Below, piece by piece: positions 25,506 to 33,945 of a stretch of 37,765 nt of DNA. The stretch is from the NCBI GenBank assembly GCA_003131635.1, contig PKVZ01000147.1, positions 1-37,765 of the forward strand, written 5' to 3'. The notes beneath the pieces are model-generated. The model searched no databases, was not told where the DNA came from, and saw only the letters and a list, made by a program, of their open reading frames with translations. The number at the start of each line of letters is the position of its first letter. Positions within the stretch are counted from its first letter, which is position 1. The translations under genes were made by a program, and so were the position numbers. The stretch comes from Acidobacteriaceae bacterium (GTDB lineage: Bacteria > Acidobacteriota > Terriglobia > Terriglobales > Acidobacteriaceae).

Positions 25506-26748
25506 GGGAAGGGCTCCAGTTGTGGTGCGTGATCGATTTCAGGAATGCGCCGGCGAAACGGTTTAAGTTTTCCTCGCGGCTAAAATTGTTGAGAACCTGC
25601 ACTCGCGCCGCATGCCGAATCCAATTCAGCCGATTCGCTTTCCTAACCCGCATCAAGGACTGAAGAAAACGGATTCGGTGTACGAAATCTTCGAGATCTC
25701 CTGGTTGATAGAGAAATCCAGTTTTACCGGGAATGATCAACTCGGGAATGCCGGTGATCGATGGAGCGAGAACGATTTTGCCCCTTACCATCGCTTCCAT
25801 CAGAACCAACGGAATTCCCTCGCTCAGGCTTGTGAGAACCACAAGGTCAGCGCACCGGTAGAGTGCATCCATTTCCGGCTGTGCCACGTGCCCCAGCAGG
25901 ATGAACCGGTCCTGCAATCGATTGTCTTGGATCAATGATTCGAGACGCTGCCGCTCCGGCCCTTCGCCGGCGATCGCACATTCAAAGTCGAGTCCAATGT
26001 CGCGCAGTCGAGCACAGGCGTGAATCAGAAATCCGTGATCCTTGACTTTATGCAGGCGGCCTACGGCTAGGAGATTGAAATTGCTGCGCAGTCCAGGAGT
26101 AATCCTGCCCGTACCTGTTTCGGTCGGCGCCGCATCAACCCCAAGTCGCGACACGAAAATTTTTCCCGGATCGATCTCTGGAAAATGATCGAGCACATAG
26201 CGCCGGTTGTAATTGGAAATGGTTACGCAGGACTGGCAATTCTTCAGTTTGGCGTCGAGATAGACGCCGTGCAACAGCAAGTCCGACCCGTGCAGCGTCA
26301 GGCTGAAATCTATTCCCAACAAACGCGCTGCCACCATCGCGATCCAAGAACCGAAATAGCCGTGATGCGCGTGGATGTGAGTCACTCCACGTTCTCGCAG
26401 CAAAACCGCGTAATAGGCGCCCAGCCAGGTGTGCAGCAACGCTTTCAAGCGCAGCGTGCGACTTTCCTTTCCCTGCAGCAGCACCCGCGCCACCAAGCTT
26501 GAAATCCTCTTCCAGTACTTCACCGCCAACCAGAGAGCTTGCAGGAGAACTAGCAGTCGGACGGGCTGAAGATACAGAATTGACGATTCCCCATATCCGT
26601 TCGAGAATGGCTCCTGCGCCGTCTGTGGCCTGCGCACGCTCCCCGCGATCACGTTTACCCCTCGGCGCCGCAGTTCCTGGATTTCCTCGCTGACATAGGG
26701 CTCGACAGAAGCCGGGAATTGGTTAGCGAGATAAGCAACTGTGAGCAC
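25477..26748 (-). CDS. GT4-family glycosyltransferase
   Basis: This 423-residue GT-B glycosyltransferase resembles the WcaL/colanic-type GT4 group. The N-terminal domain has YLANQFPASVEPYVSEEI and HIHAHHGYFGSW; the C-terminal domain has NLLAVGRLHKVKDHGFLI, IAGEGPERQRLE, and SLSEGIPLVLMEAMVRGK carrying the EX7E-type motif. It should add one sugar to the undecaprenyl-linked unit. The start is GTG without a clear ribosome-binding site, 36 bases after the polymerase-like gene, and the 3' end overlaps the double glycosyltransferase by 29 bases. The sugar is unknown. Confidence 0.9.
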   Translation of the reverse strand: MLTVAYLANQFPASVEPYVSEEIQELRRRGVNVIAGSVRRPQTAQEPFSNGYGESSILYLQPVRLLVLLQALWLAVKYWKRISSLVARVLLQGKESRTLRLKALLHTWLGAYYAVLLRERGVTHIHAHHGYFGSWIAMVAARLLGIDFSLTLHGSDLLLHGVYLDAKLKNCQSCVTISNYNRRYVLDHFPEIDPGKIFVSRLGVDAAPTETGTGRITPGLRSNFNLLAVGRLHKVKDHGFLIHACARLRDIGLDFECAIAGEGPERQRLESLIQDNRLQDRFILLGHVAQPEMDALYRCADLVVLTSLSEGIPLVLMEAMVRGKIVLAPSITGIPELIIPGKTGFLYQPGDLEDFVHRIRFLQSLMRVRKANRLNWIRHAARVQVLNNFSREENLNRFAGAFLKSITHHNWSPSHENPILQQI

Positions 26749-26784
26749 TGAATTGGAAATTGCGGAATTAAAGTGAACCGGGAT

Positions 26785-28140
26785 TCAAGCTGCAGACTCG
26801 CGCATTGCTTTGGGAGGCGCGATTGGTTCGCGTTCCAGATTTGCGCGACGTTGCTGCGCTGCCAGCATTCCGGCTAAGACGAACAGCAACCCGTTTACGA
26901 ACTGATAGTTCATCACCACAACCGACGCATTTACTAAATAGACGCCGAGCAAAACCGGCCACATGGCATGAAACTGTTGATCTAATAGGCCGTTGCACTC
27001 GTCTTGTGGAACGGGGCCTCGTCCCAACTTCAATAGCTCCCACATCAGCCAGCCATAAAATGCCAGGCCGAGGATCCCATGTTCCACCAGCAGCTCCAGG
27101 TAGGTGTTGTGCGGATACAATTCCTTCTTGTTGTATCCGCTGACGTGCCGGGCCAACTCGGCGGGCATTTGATTCACGCCCCAACCGATCAAGGGTTTTT
27201 CCAAAAACATTTGCCAGCCGCCCGAGTACACGGCCTCGCGGAAATCTACCGGGCCCGATTCCTGCAGTCGATCTGTAAGCGCCCGGCGCTGGTCGTCTAA
27301 ACTCAATGTAATGAGAATCGCCAGAGCTCCCATTACCGCCACCGCGATCGAAACCCGCCGCAGCCTTCGATTGCGCGAGCGAACAATCAGCACACCGACA
27401 CTGGCCACGAATGAAAGCCAGACCGCCCGCGTCATGGTTGCCAGGATCGCAAGCGGCAGAGATGCCAGCAGTATGCCGGCTTTAAGACCGCGTATCCTTC
27501 CCCGCAGAATTGCATGGATCGCCAAAAGACCCAGCAAGTTTAGAGAAACTCCGTTTGCCACCGCCTGCAACAGCGGTCCACGTGCCCGGTCGGCGTGATA
27601 TCCCAAACTCTCATCCAGAATGAAGCGAGGAAAGATTAGCGACTTTGCGCCCACTAGAAAGGCGATTGATGTGAAGCAAAGATACGCAAGCACGGTCAGA
27701 GCGAAAAGCTCGAAGAGTTCTAGCCGCCGCTGATTCTGAAATATGATCGCCGACAGATGAAATAGCGCGTAGGGAACAATAAACTTCGCCGCCAGTAGAG
27801 ACCATGTCCGATTGTCGAATGGCTCCCCTATAACGCTCGTGACCGCCAGGAATGTCAACCCAATCATCGGCCACGTGGCTCGTTCGATAACCCAGAACCG
27901 CTGCCTCCTGACTAAAGCTGCTCCGACCGCGCCCACCACCAGCAAGGCGAAGGCTACTCGATCGATCTCATAGAAAGGAACATCGGGATGACGCAGCAGC
28001 ATAGCGGTTAGCGCGGCCAGGAGCAGAAGAGTCGGCATGGCGATCAGCGTCTGCAGCGGACGAAGCGCCACCCGCAGCGCTCCTGAAGGGGAATCTCCCA
28101 CCCACGCGGGGAACGTCATCTTCTTCGGAGCCGATATCAT
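26785..28140 (-). CDS. Wzy-like O-antigen polymerase/ligase family protein
   Basis: This 451-residue inner-membrane protein has about ten hydrophobic segments and one large periplasmic loop. The family motif near the loop end is present (KELYPHNTYLELLVEHGILG), preceded by EKPLIGWGVNQMP. It most likely polymerises exopolysaccharide repeat units in the periplasm, since the operon also has a co-polymerase and an export channel; a lipid A ligase role is less likely. The ATG overlaps the TAA of the phosphoglycosyltransferase gene by one base (TAATG). Confidence 0.88.
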   Translation of the reverse strand: MISAPKKMTFPAWVGDSPSGALRVALRPLQTLIAMPTLLLLAALTAMLLRHPDVPFYEIDRVAFALLVVGAVGAALVRRQRFWVIERATWPMIGLTFLAVTSVIGEPFDNRTWSLLAAKFIVPYALFHLSAIIFQNQRRLELFELFALTVLAYLCFTSIAFLVGAKSLIFPRFILDESLGYHADRARGPLLQAVANGVSLNLLGLLAIHAILRGRIRGLKAGILLASLPLAILATMTRAVWLSFVASVGVLIVRSRNRRLRRVSIAVAVMGALAILITLSLDDQRRALTDRLQESGPVDFREAVYSGGWQMFLEKPLIGWGVNQMPAELARHVSGYNKKELYPHNTYLELLVEHGILGLAFYGWLMWELLKLGRGPVPQDECNGLLDQQFHAMWPVLLGVYLVNASVVVMNYQFVNGLLFVLAGMLAAQQRRANLEREPIAPPKAMRESAA

Positions 28141-29771
28141 TACTCCCCACTCCCGCGCAAGACTGCTCCTGCCGTTCTTAACAGAATGGACAGGTCCATC
28201 CTGAGACTCCAGCTGTGGATGTACTCGATATCGAGCTTCATTCCGTTCTGAAAAGATGGATCCTGCCGCGCCGTAACCTGCCAGAGTCCTGTGATCCCAG
28301 GCACCACGTCCAGCCGCGGCAAATGTTCGATCGTGTACGCGGAAACATCGTCCAGCGGATGTGGCCGCGGACCAACCATGCTCATCTCACCTTTCACGAC
28401 ATTCCAAAGCTGCGGAAGCTCGTCCAGGCTATAGCACCGCAAGAATCGCCCGATACGCGTGATTCGCGGATCGCCCGCGATTTTGAAAAACGGGCCTGAT
28501 CGCTGATTTCGCCCGCGCAGGGCTTCTTTCAGATCGTCCGCATTTTTTACCATTGTGCGGAACTTGTAACAGTGGAAAGGTCTGCCCTTACGCCCTGCGC
28601 GCAGCGCCTTATAAAACACGGGCCCGGACGACTCCACTTTGATCGCAATGGCGATCAGCAGCAGAACGGGTGCTAGAAAGATCAGCGCGCCCCCCGCCGC
28701 TGCCACGTCCAACGCACGTTTCAGCAGCAACCCGCCAACTGGCAACTTCTCTTCGTGCAGAGAAATTAATGGAATGTTTCCCAGGCTTTCTAATTTTCCT
28801 TCCGGCTCGCACCCAAAAAGATCGGGCGCCATTTTTACGTCCAGCCGCAGTTGCCGGCCTGCGTACAGCACACGGCGAGTGACCTTCTCATCCTGTGGGG
28901 ACGCCAGTATCACCTCGTCCACGAATCCTGTCCGTGCCAGTTCCATCAAGTCGCTGGTGCGTCCCACTACTCCGTTTCCCAGCGGCTTCCTGTCGTCCAG
29001 AAAACCATAGACTGAGCGGTCTAACTCCGGATGCTCCGCCAGGTGTTTTGATATTCGGCGCCCTGCGGCGCAGGCTCCTACAATAAGCACATTCCGCACT
29101 CCTCGCGTGACTCGGAGGCCACTCCGATAGCCGCTCACTTCGGCCCATCGGCATCCCCACAGTGCGCCGAAGTGCAACATGCCCGCGCTCCAAACGGCTG
29201 CCGTAGCCTGCGCCGTAAAGCCTTCCAGTTGCAGCGCCGCACTCAGCACCGCAGTCCCGCAGAAGACAGCCTTGGCTAGCGCCTGCGTTTGTCCGCGCAG
29301 ATCTGTGCCCGCAAGGTGCGCCTTCTCAGGGCGATTCAATGAATTAATCAGAACTCCGTGCAGTAACGCGATACCGATAAGAGTTGGCGAAACAGGCCAT
29401 GCGGGAAACACGTCCGACACGGCCACGCCCGGGAAGACCATGTGAAGCGGCACACAAATCTGAGCGACCAGAATCCAGTTGAGCATCACAACCGCATAGT
29501 CCCGGAGCACCGGCAGCCAATTCTCGCCCGCCACACCGCTTGGCAACACGCGAGCCAAAAGGTGCGGACCACATTTCGCGCCGTAAAACGAGTTTGAAAT
29601 CGAGGCATCCGTGGAGAGGATTCCTGCACCGGCGCTCCGGCGAGCCTTTTTTCGGCTCCGACAGGTCGACGCTGTTCCTGGGATTAGCCGCGCAGCCCAC
29701 TCGGTTCCCAGAGGTTTCTGTTGTCTTGAATGTAAGGAAAGAGAAGACACTTCAGACCAATTCCAGCTCAT
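28140..29771 (-). CDS. Initiating polyprenyl phosphoglycosyltransferase (WcaJ/WbaP type)
   Basis: The enzyme puts the first sugar phosphate on undecaprenyl phosphate, starting each repeat unit. The C-terminal 200 residues hold the bacterial sugar transferase domain: KRALDVAAAGGALIFLAP with its membrane re-entrant helix, GPVFYKALRAGRKGRPF, YKFRTMV, and LDELPQLWNVVKGEMSMVGP followed by RPHP. A central CoA-binding/Rossmann-like part has NVLIVGACAAGRRISKHL. The upstream membrane region is less regular than usual, and the first 75 residues look low in conservation. A TTG five codons upstream is possible; the ATG at 29771, with GAGG just upstream, is preferred. It overlaps the antiterminator gene by 20 bases and the polymerase gene by one base. 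Confidence 0.92.
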   Translation of the reverse strand: MSWNWSEVSSLSLHSRQQKPLGTEWAARLIPGTASTCRSRKKARRSAGAGILSTDASISNSFYGAKCGPHLLARVLPSGVAGENWLPVLRDYAVVMLNWILVAQICVPLHMVFPGVAVSDVFPAWPVSPTLIGIALLHGVLINSLNRPEKAHLAGTDLRGQTQALAKAVFCGTAVLSAALQLEGFTAQATAAVWSAGMLHFGALWGCRWAEVSGYRSGLRVTRGVRNVLIVGACAAGRRISKHLAEHPELDRSVYGFLDDRKPLGNGVVGRTSDLMELARTGFVDEVILASPQDEKVTRRVLYAGRQLRLDVKMAPDLFGCEPEGKLESLGNIPLISLHEEKLPVGGLLLKRALDVAAAGGALIFLAPVLLLIAIAIKVESSGPVFYKALRAGRKGRPFHCYKFRTMVKNADDLKEALRGRNQRSGPFFKIAGDPRITRIGRFLRCYSLDELPQLWNVVKGEMSMVGPRPHPLDDVSAYTIEHLPRLDVVPGITGLWQVTARQDPSFQNGMKLDIEYIHSWSLRMDLSILLRTAGAVLRGSGE

Positions 29772-30324
29772 ACCCCTCGATCTCAACGGCCAGCGAGCGC
29801 TGTATCGATTGAATCGAGATCACCAGCTTTTTCTCTTCATGTTGCACAAGTATTCCCTCTAAGCCGTGCAGACAACCACCGCGGATCCGAACGCGTTGCC
29901 CCGTGTGCACGAAGGGATGAAGCGAGAACAGTCCCTTCTCTTGCAGTAACAGTTGCAAATCCTCAATCTCCTTCGGGGGGACGGCAACCACGATTCCTCC
30001 AAAGCTCACGAAGCGGATCAGCCCCACAGTTCGCAGAACGGTTTGCCACGAATCTCGGGACTGATCGATATGCACGAACGCATATCCCGGGAAAAGAGGA
30101 ACCGTTATTACCTTTTGCCGGTCGCTCCACGTGTGATGTTCGGTCAACAGCGGAAGGAAGACGTCGAAGCCTTGGTGACCAAGCTGCGCAAGCACCTTCT
30201 TCTCGAATCGATGCCGGGTTTCCACCGCAAACCATCGCGGCAAAGCGCCCGCTACAACCGGTTCCGGACACGACTGTGTTCCGCGAGCCAAGTCCATCGC
30301 CGTGACGCCATAGCTACCGCTCAT
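29752..30324 (-). CDS. NusG/RfaH/UpxY-like transcription antiterminator
   Basis: This protein resembles specialised NusG paralogues that let RNA polymerase read through long polysaccharide operons. Its N-terminal NGN domain starts at PRWFAVETRHRFEKKVLAQL and includes FLPLLTEHHTW and PLFPGYAFVHID. A C-terminal KOW-like part has VHTGQRVRIRGGCLHGLEG. The frame is open 20 codons further to a GTG at 30384; the ATG at 30324 (190 residues) is preferred because the extra part is unlike the family, but this is uncertain. It sits as fourth gene in the operon rather than first, 80 bases after the CpsD-like gene, and overlaps the next gene. Confidence 0.85.
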   Translation of the reverse strand: MSGSYGVTAMDLARGTQSCPEPVVAGALPRWFAVETRHRFEKKVLAQLGHQGFDVFLPLLTEHHTWSDRQKVITVPLFPGYAFVHIDQSRDSWQTVLRTVGLIRFVSFGGIVVAVPPKEIEDLQLLLQEKGLFSLHPFVHTGQRVRIRGGCLHGLEGILVQHEEKKLVISIQSIQRSLAVEIEGYELELV

Positions 30325-30404
30325 TGAGTCCCACCGACATTTCGCCTCGCGTTGCACAACGTTTAAAGTGTAAAACCGCGCCACTTACCCAACGTAAACA
30401 TCGC

Positions 30405-31115
30405 CTAAAGGCGGCGATAAATGCGCTCTGGAATTGGGAACGTTCTCTCCATGAGCACTGTTCCCAGGATCCGACACTGCGCAGCTTCCAGCGTTTCCTT
30501 AATGTTTTGAGCCGTCGCTCGGCGCGTCTTACGCGCGCCCAGTACGAGAATGATTCCATCCGTCACTTGTCCCAGCAAAGCGGCCTCGCTCGATGCCCCG
30601 GCGGCCGGCCCCACTATTACGACATACTCAAACTCCATACGAAGCTTCTCAAGGCAGGGGAGCCACTGGAGTCCAGTTCCCGGTTCTTCGCTACATTCTT
30701 CCAGACCGCTTTTTGGCACCCGCCACAGGTTGATCGATAGTTGAGCGGACGACGATTTAATCGAAGCGGTCCCGCGAAAAGGAGCGCGAGGGTAAGCGCT
30801 TTCTGCCAAATCTTGCCTGGTGTCCAATAGCGCAACGTGTGCACGAGTCTCCTGGGCGAGAGCGAGCGCGATCCGGTCGCACATACTTGTTATTTCTAAA
30901 TACGGCTCCGCTGCGCTGAAAACAACCTGTTTTACTGGGCGACCGCCGTTGCCAAAGAACACTCGGCGCACCAAGCCACGAATTTGTTCGCGTGCAAACT
31001 TTTCCGGATTCCAGAGTTGGGAGCCACAAGTGGCCTCAACCTGTGGTAGCGCGGTTTCCCGCGTCGAACTTCCAACGGCCGCGGCTCCTCGAAGTACGTG
31101 CGCGTTCGCGCTCAT
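30405..31115 (-). CDS. CpsD/BY-kinase-like protein with degenerate ATP site
   Basis: This 236-residue protein aligns by pattern with the cytoplasmic tyrosine-kinase half of polysaccharide co-polymerases (CpsD/CapB/Wzc C-terminus) and directly follows the Wzz-like gene, as CpsD does. The nucleotide motifs are lost: the Walker A position reads SAAEPYLEITS with no GKS/GKT, the Walker A' position reads ALLDTRQD, and the Walker B position reads VVIVGPAAG where active members have an Asp. No C-terminal tyrosine cluster is present; the tail has one Tyr (ERIYRRL). The end of the fold is well kept (VTDGIILVLGARKTRRATAQN). It is probably a non-catalytic partner of the co-polymerase. AAGGAG lies 6 bases before the ATG, 10 bases after the Wzz stop. 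Confidence 0.8.
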   Translation of the reverse strand: MSANAHVLRGAAAVGSSTRETALPQVEATCGSQLWNPEKFAREQIRGLVRRVFFGNGGRPVKQVVFSAAEPYLEITSMCDRIALALAQETRAHVALLDTRQDLAESAYPRAPFRGTASIKSSSAQLSINLWRVPKSGLEECSEEPGTGLQWLPCLEKLRMEFEYVVIVGPAAGASSEAALLGQVTDGIILVLGARKTRRATAQNIKETLEAAQCRILGTVLMERTFPIPERIYRRL

Positions 31116-31125
31116 CGCATCTCCT

Positions 31126-32622
31126 TCACGCAGACAACCTCCGTCCAGTTCTTGCCGGCAGCGAAGCTAGTACAGGAATTTCCAGACATGTAAGCACCTC
31201 TTCTGGCGTCCGCAGCGCCGGGTCCAGATAATCCGCGGCGAACGCTGCCCCAGCGCCAGAAGTCAAGGCGGTCACAAAACCTACCAGCACAACGGCAGCG
31301 GCAGGCCACACCGGCAATGCTGGCACGACCGGTTGCTCGGCAATCGCCACATTCACGATGCCATCCTCGTCCAGCGCATCGCCCATCCTGGCTTCTTCTC
31401 GTTTCTTTACATAGAGCAGATAGTTGTCCTGCGCTGCCTTCTCACTGCTCGTAAGATCATCCTGAGTAATGGCATCCTCGCCCAGTTGCCGAGCCTGGGT
31501 GCGATATTCGGCTAACTGCGTGCTGGCTGCATCCTCTCGCGCTTGTAATCCCTTCATGTCGACACGGGCCTTTTGCGCTTCTCCTTTGGCCCACTCATAG
31601 TCGGAATTCTTATCGGTGGTTGCGTCGCGCACCGGGGTTGCTCTCTCGGCGGCGATCGCAGACTCAGCCTGAACGATCTGCTGTTCCACTTCCTGCACCA
31701 GTCGGTGGTTCGGCTCGAACTTGGTTAGTAGCTGGATCTTCTTCAACTGCAGGTCCAGCAAGCTCGCCTTCAAAGCCCGCAACAACTCTGGATTGTCCGC
31801 CGTCCGCACCTGCGTGGTAGTTCGCTCCGGTAACTCTGCCACCTCGGCGTCCAGTTCTCGAACGCGATGTTCCGTTTCTGACATTTCCAGCTGCGTCTTC
31901 CCGTAATTTCCCTCTACGGCGTCAAGTCGTTGCAATATCAGGTCACGCTGCTGTGCCGCCACCACCACTCCGTGGCTTTTTGTAAAAGCCAGCAACTTCC
32001 TTTTGGCTTCCTCCAGTTGCTGTCGCGACTCCGCCGTCTGCTGGTCAAAAAAATGAAATTGTCCGGCCGGGCGGTGGACCTGCATGTGTTTTTCCAGGTA
32101 AGCACTGGATAGCGATTGCAGCACGCGTGCCGCTAGTTCGGGATCTGCCGCGTCATAGCTCACCGCAATCAAGTTTGTCTTCTTGATTGACTCCACGTTC
32201 AACCGATTGCCCAGTCGTTTAGCCGCACGTTGCACGCGAGCCGCTGGCTCCTCGTGGGGGCGAAGCCAGCGCAACCAGTCATGCGACGCTAAATCTGTGG
32301 CTTCCACCACGTGCCGCAAAACATCATCGTCTTTCAGCAACTCCACTTCTGAATTCAGTTCCTCTTCCGTCACTTCCACGCGTGAAAAGTCGGGAGGAGC
32401 ATTCTGCTGGCCGGTCACAGGAGGATCGGAGCGCCCTCGACGCACCAGCACACGCAGGTGAGCCCGGTAGGAGGCGCCGGCAACTGCATAGATCACAGCC
32501 AGAACAAAGACCAAACCCGAGACCCCGACAAAGAGTTTCCTCTGGCGGAACAAAACCATCGCCAGCTCGCGCACCGTCGGCGCGGGTGACTCCTTGCCCG
32601 GTTTCGCTCGATCTTCTGCCAT
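31126..32622 (-). CDS. Wzz/GumC-like chain-length determinant (co-polymerase)
   Basis: This 498-residue inner-membrane protein controls chain length and bridges to the export channel. It has an N-terminal TM helix (FVGVSGLVFVLAVIYAVAGA, about 32-51), a large periplasmic part with long coiled coils (about 190-400), and the GNVR-like segment LTSSEKAAQDNYLLYVKKRE. A second TM near the C-terminus follows the proline-rich PVVPALPVWP. A short cytoplasmic tail (YLDPALRTPEEVLTCLEIPV) is typical of the linker that leads to the kinase domain in fused Wzc proteins. It lies between the Wza-like gene (20-base gap) and the CpsD-like gene (10-base gap). Confidence 0.93.
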   Translation of the reverse strand: MAEDRAKPGKESPAPTVRELAMVLFRQRKLFVGVSGLVFVLAVIYAVAGASYRAHLRVLVRRGRSDPPVTGQQNAPPDFSRVEVTEEELNSEVELLKDDDVLRHVVEATDLASHDWLRWLRPHEEPAARVQRAAKRLGNRLNVESIKKTNLIAVSYDAADPELAARVLQSLSSAYLEKHMQVHRPAGQFHFFDQQTAESRQQLEEAKRKLLAFTKSHGVVVAAQQRDLILQRLDAVEGNYGKTQLEMSETEHRVRELDAEVAELPERTTTQVRTADNPELLRALKASLLDLQLKKIQLLTKFEPNHRLVQEVEQQIVQAESAIAAERATPVRDATTDKNSDYEWAKGEAQKARVDMKGLQAREDAASTQLAEYRTQARQLGEDAITQDDLTSSEKAAQDNYLLYVKKREEARMGDALDEDGIVNVAIAEQPVVPALPVWPAAAVVLVGFVTALTSGAGAAFAADYLDPALRTPEEVLTCLEIPVLASLPARTGRRLSA

Positions 32623-32642
32623 GTGAAGTTACCTGTCCCTGC

Positions 32643-33437
32643 TTAGAACTGCGAAGAACTCACATACATGCTTAAGTCCGGTTTGCTGAGAAAACGCTCG
32701 ATTTTGGAAATGGAATTTTGCGGAACAAACACCAGATCACCCGGCCGCAGGCTGGGAATTTCGCTCAGGCTTTTTTCCTTCAGCATCTTCTTCATGTCGA
32801 AGATACGCGCCTCCACCAAATCATCATTCACGTGTCGAAACAGGACTACCTGGGAATGCTTCGCCTCATGAGTAAATCCACCGGCGATTTGCACGGCTTC
32901 CATAATGGAAGTGTCCGTGCGCAGCTCGTACTTGCCGGGATGCCCCACCTCTCCGCCCGCCACGAAGTAAGGATGCTCGAACTCCTTAAGTGCCACCGCC
33001 ACCTGCGGGTCGTGGAGATATCCCGTGTACGCTTTCCGCACTGCCAATCGGAACTCCTCCAGCGTTAGTCCGTACGCCAGCACCGCGCCTGCATCTTTGA
33101 GAAAGACATAGCCGTCGGGCTGCACGGTAAGCATCTGGTCGAACTCGGGCGACAGAGTAAAACTCAACGTCACCACGTCGCTCCGGTTCAGCCGGTACAG
33201 CGGACGGCGTTCCCCTCCGAGCATCTGAAGGTTTCCCTTGCCGTCCGCCTGCCCCGGTTTTGCAGCCGTCATTCCCGCGCTTCCCGACCCGGCCCCGGTT
33301 TGGCCAGTTGGAGAAGACTGTGTGCTTGCTCCCAGGTCCTGCTGTTTCTTTTCCCCCTGGGCGAACACGGCCACGCAAAGTTGCAAGATCAACAAGCCTG
33401 TCAACGGAGATATCGTCAATCGACTTCTTGGTTTCAT
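32643..33437 (-). CDS. Wza-like polysaccharide export protein
   Basis: This 264-residue exported protein belongs to the outer-membrane polysaccharide exporters. A signal peptide (LTGLLILQLCVAVFAQG) is followed by a low-complexity Gln/Gly/Ser-rich stretch to about residue 70. Then come a poly-export domain (YRLNRSDVVTLSFTLSPEFD, VQPDGYVFLKDAG) and an SLBB-like domain (YFVAGGEVGHPGKYEL, VQIAGGFTHEAKHSQVVLFR). The cysteine in the signal peptide is not in a good lipobox, so lipid modification is doubtful. It is short for a Wza and may lack the C-terminal outer-membrane helix. It is first in the exopolysaccharide operon. No ribosome-binding site precedes the ATG; instead a predicted stem-loop ends 5 bases before it. 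Confidence 0.9.
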   Translation of the reverse strand: MKPRSRLTISPLTGLLILQLCVAVFAQGEKKQQDLGASTQSSPTGQTGAGSGSAGMTAAKPGQADGKGNLQMLGGERRPLYRLNRSDVVTLSFTLSPEFDQMLTVQPDGYVFLKDAGAVLAYGLTLEEFRLAVRKAYTGYLHDPQVAVALKEFEHPYFVAGGEVGHPGKYELRTDTSIMEAVQIAGGFTHEAKHSQVVLFRHVNDDLVEARIFDMKKMLKEKSLSEIPSLRPGDLVFVPQNSISKIERFLSKPDLSMYVSSSQF

Positions 33438-33945
33438 TGCAGTGACAAAGCGCCATGCAGGCTTCTTAGCGTCTTTCAGCCTCTACGGCTCCCTGTCAGC
33501 AACTTACCTTCCCGCCAATTTCGCGACAAGACATGGGAAGTGTTGTCTACCAACGTGGTCATCATGAATTTCGTCAAGAAATCGTGTGATACCGGCTCTG
33601 CTGCGGGTCTCGTACCCCAACCTGGCCGCCCCATAGGGCCACAAGACCGTTGCCCTCATGGGCTACCCACAAAAGTAGACTTGCATGTTTGTCGAATCAC
33701 ACGAATCTGCACAAACTTGGGATCGAAACAGCTCGATCTGCCCACAGTGTCCGGTTTTCCCCGGGATATCCCAGAAGCAGTTTCGAGACGCTCGGCTGTA
33801 CCCCGAGATTTTCCACAGCGCATCAACTCGTCTTCCCGAATTGAGAGTCTCCACCGAATTTTGTGAGTTGTTTCCTTGAGTAGTGCGCGATGCCCTCCTA
33901 AGATCAGGACGTAGTTCAATCTGTTTCATCCGGGGTCCGCGTCTC
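33438..33945. promoter_or_regulatory. Regulatory region between exopolysaccharide operon and LuxR-type gene
   Basis: About 0.5 kb without a supported gene separates the two divergent units. It contains a predicted leader structure next to the wza-like start (33443-33498), a pair of CGAATC direct repeats (33693-33698, 33702-33707) nested in the inverted pair GTTTGT/ACAAAC (33687-33692, 33711-33716), and a perfect palindrome GGGATATCCC (33763-33772). No convincing sigma-70 or sigma-54 promoter was picked out on either strand. Confidence 0.55.
33443..33498 (-). promoter_or_regulatory. Candidate structured 5' leader of the wza-like gene
   Basis: On the minus strand, TGACA (33498-33494) can pair with TGTCA (33447-33443), closing a 56-base element that ends 5 bases before the ATG. 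Inside it, AGCC, GGCT and AGCC occur in that order, so GGCT can pair with either AGCC, giving two mutually exclusive hairpins. The gene lacks a normal ribosome-binding site. This is a pattern observation; no known riboswitch class was matched. Confidence 0.3.

Noticed and set aside
33443..33560. Possible GEMM c-di-GMP riboswitch before the wza-like gene
   Set aside because: Only a loose GACGC...AAGCC resemblance was seen; the other conserved joints and the second helix are missing, so it is listed only as an unclassified structured leader.
33300..33866. A 188-codon plus-strand frame across the wza-like start and the regulatory region
   Set aside because: It overlaps the signal peptide of the export gene on the other strand, has low-complexity Arg/Cys/Ser composition and no start context.
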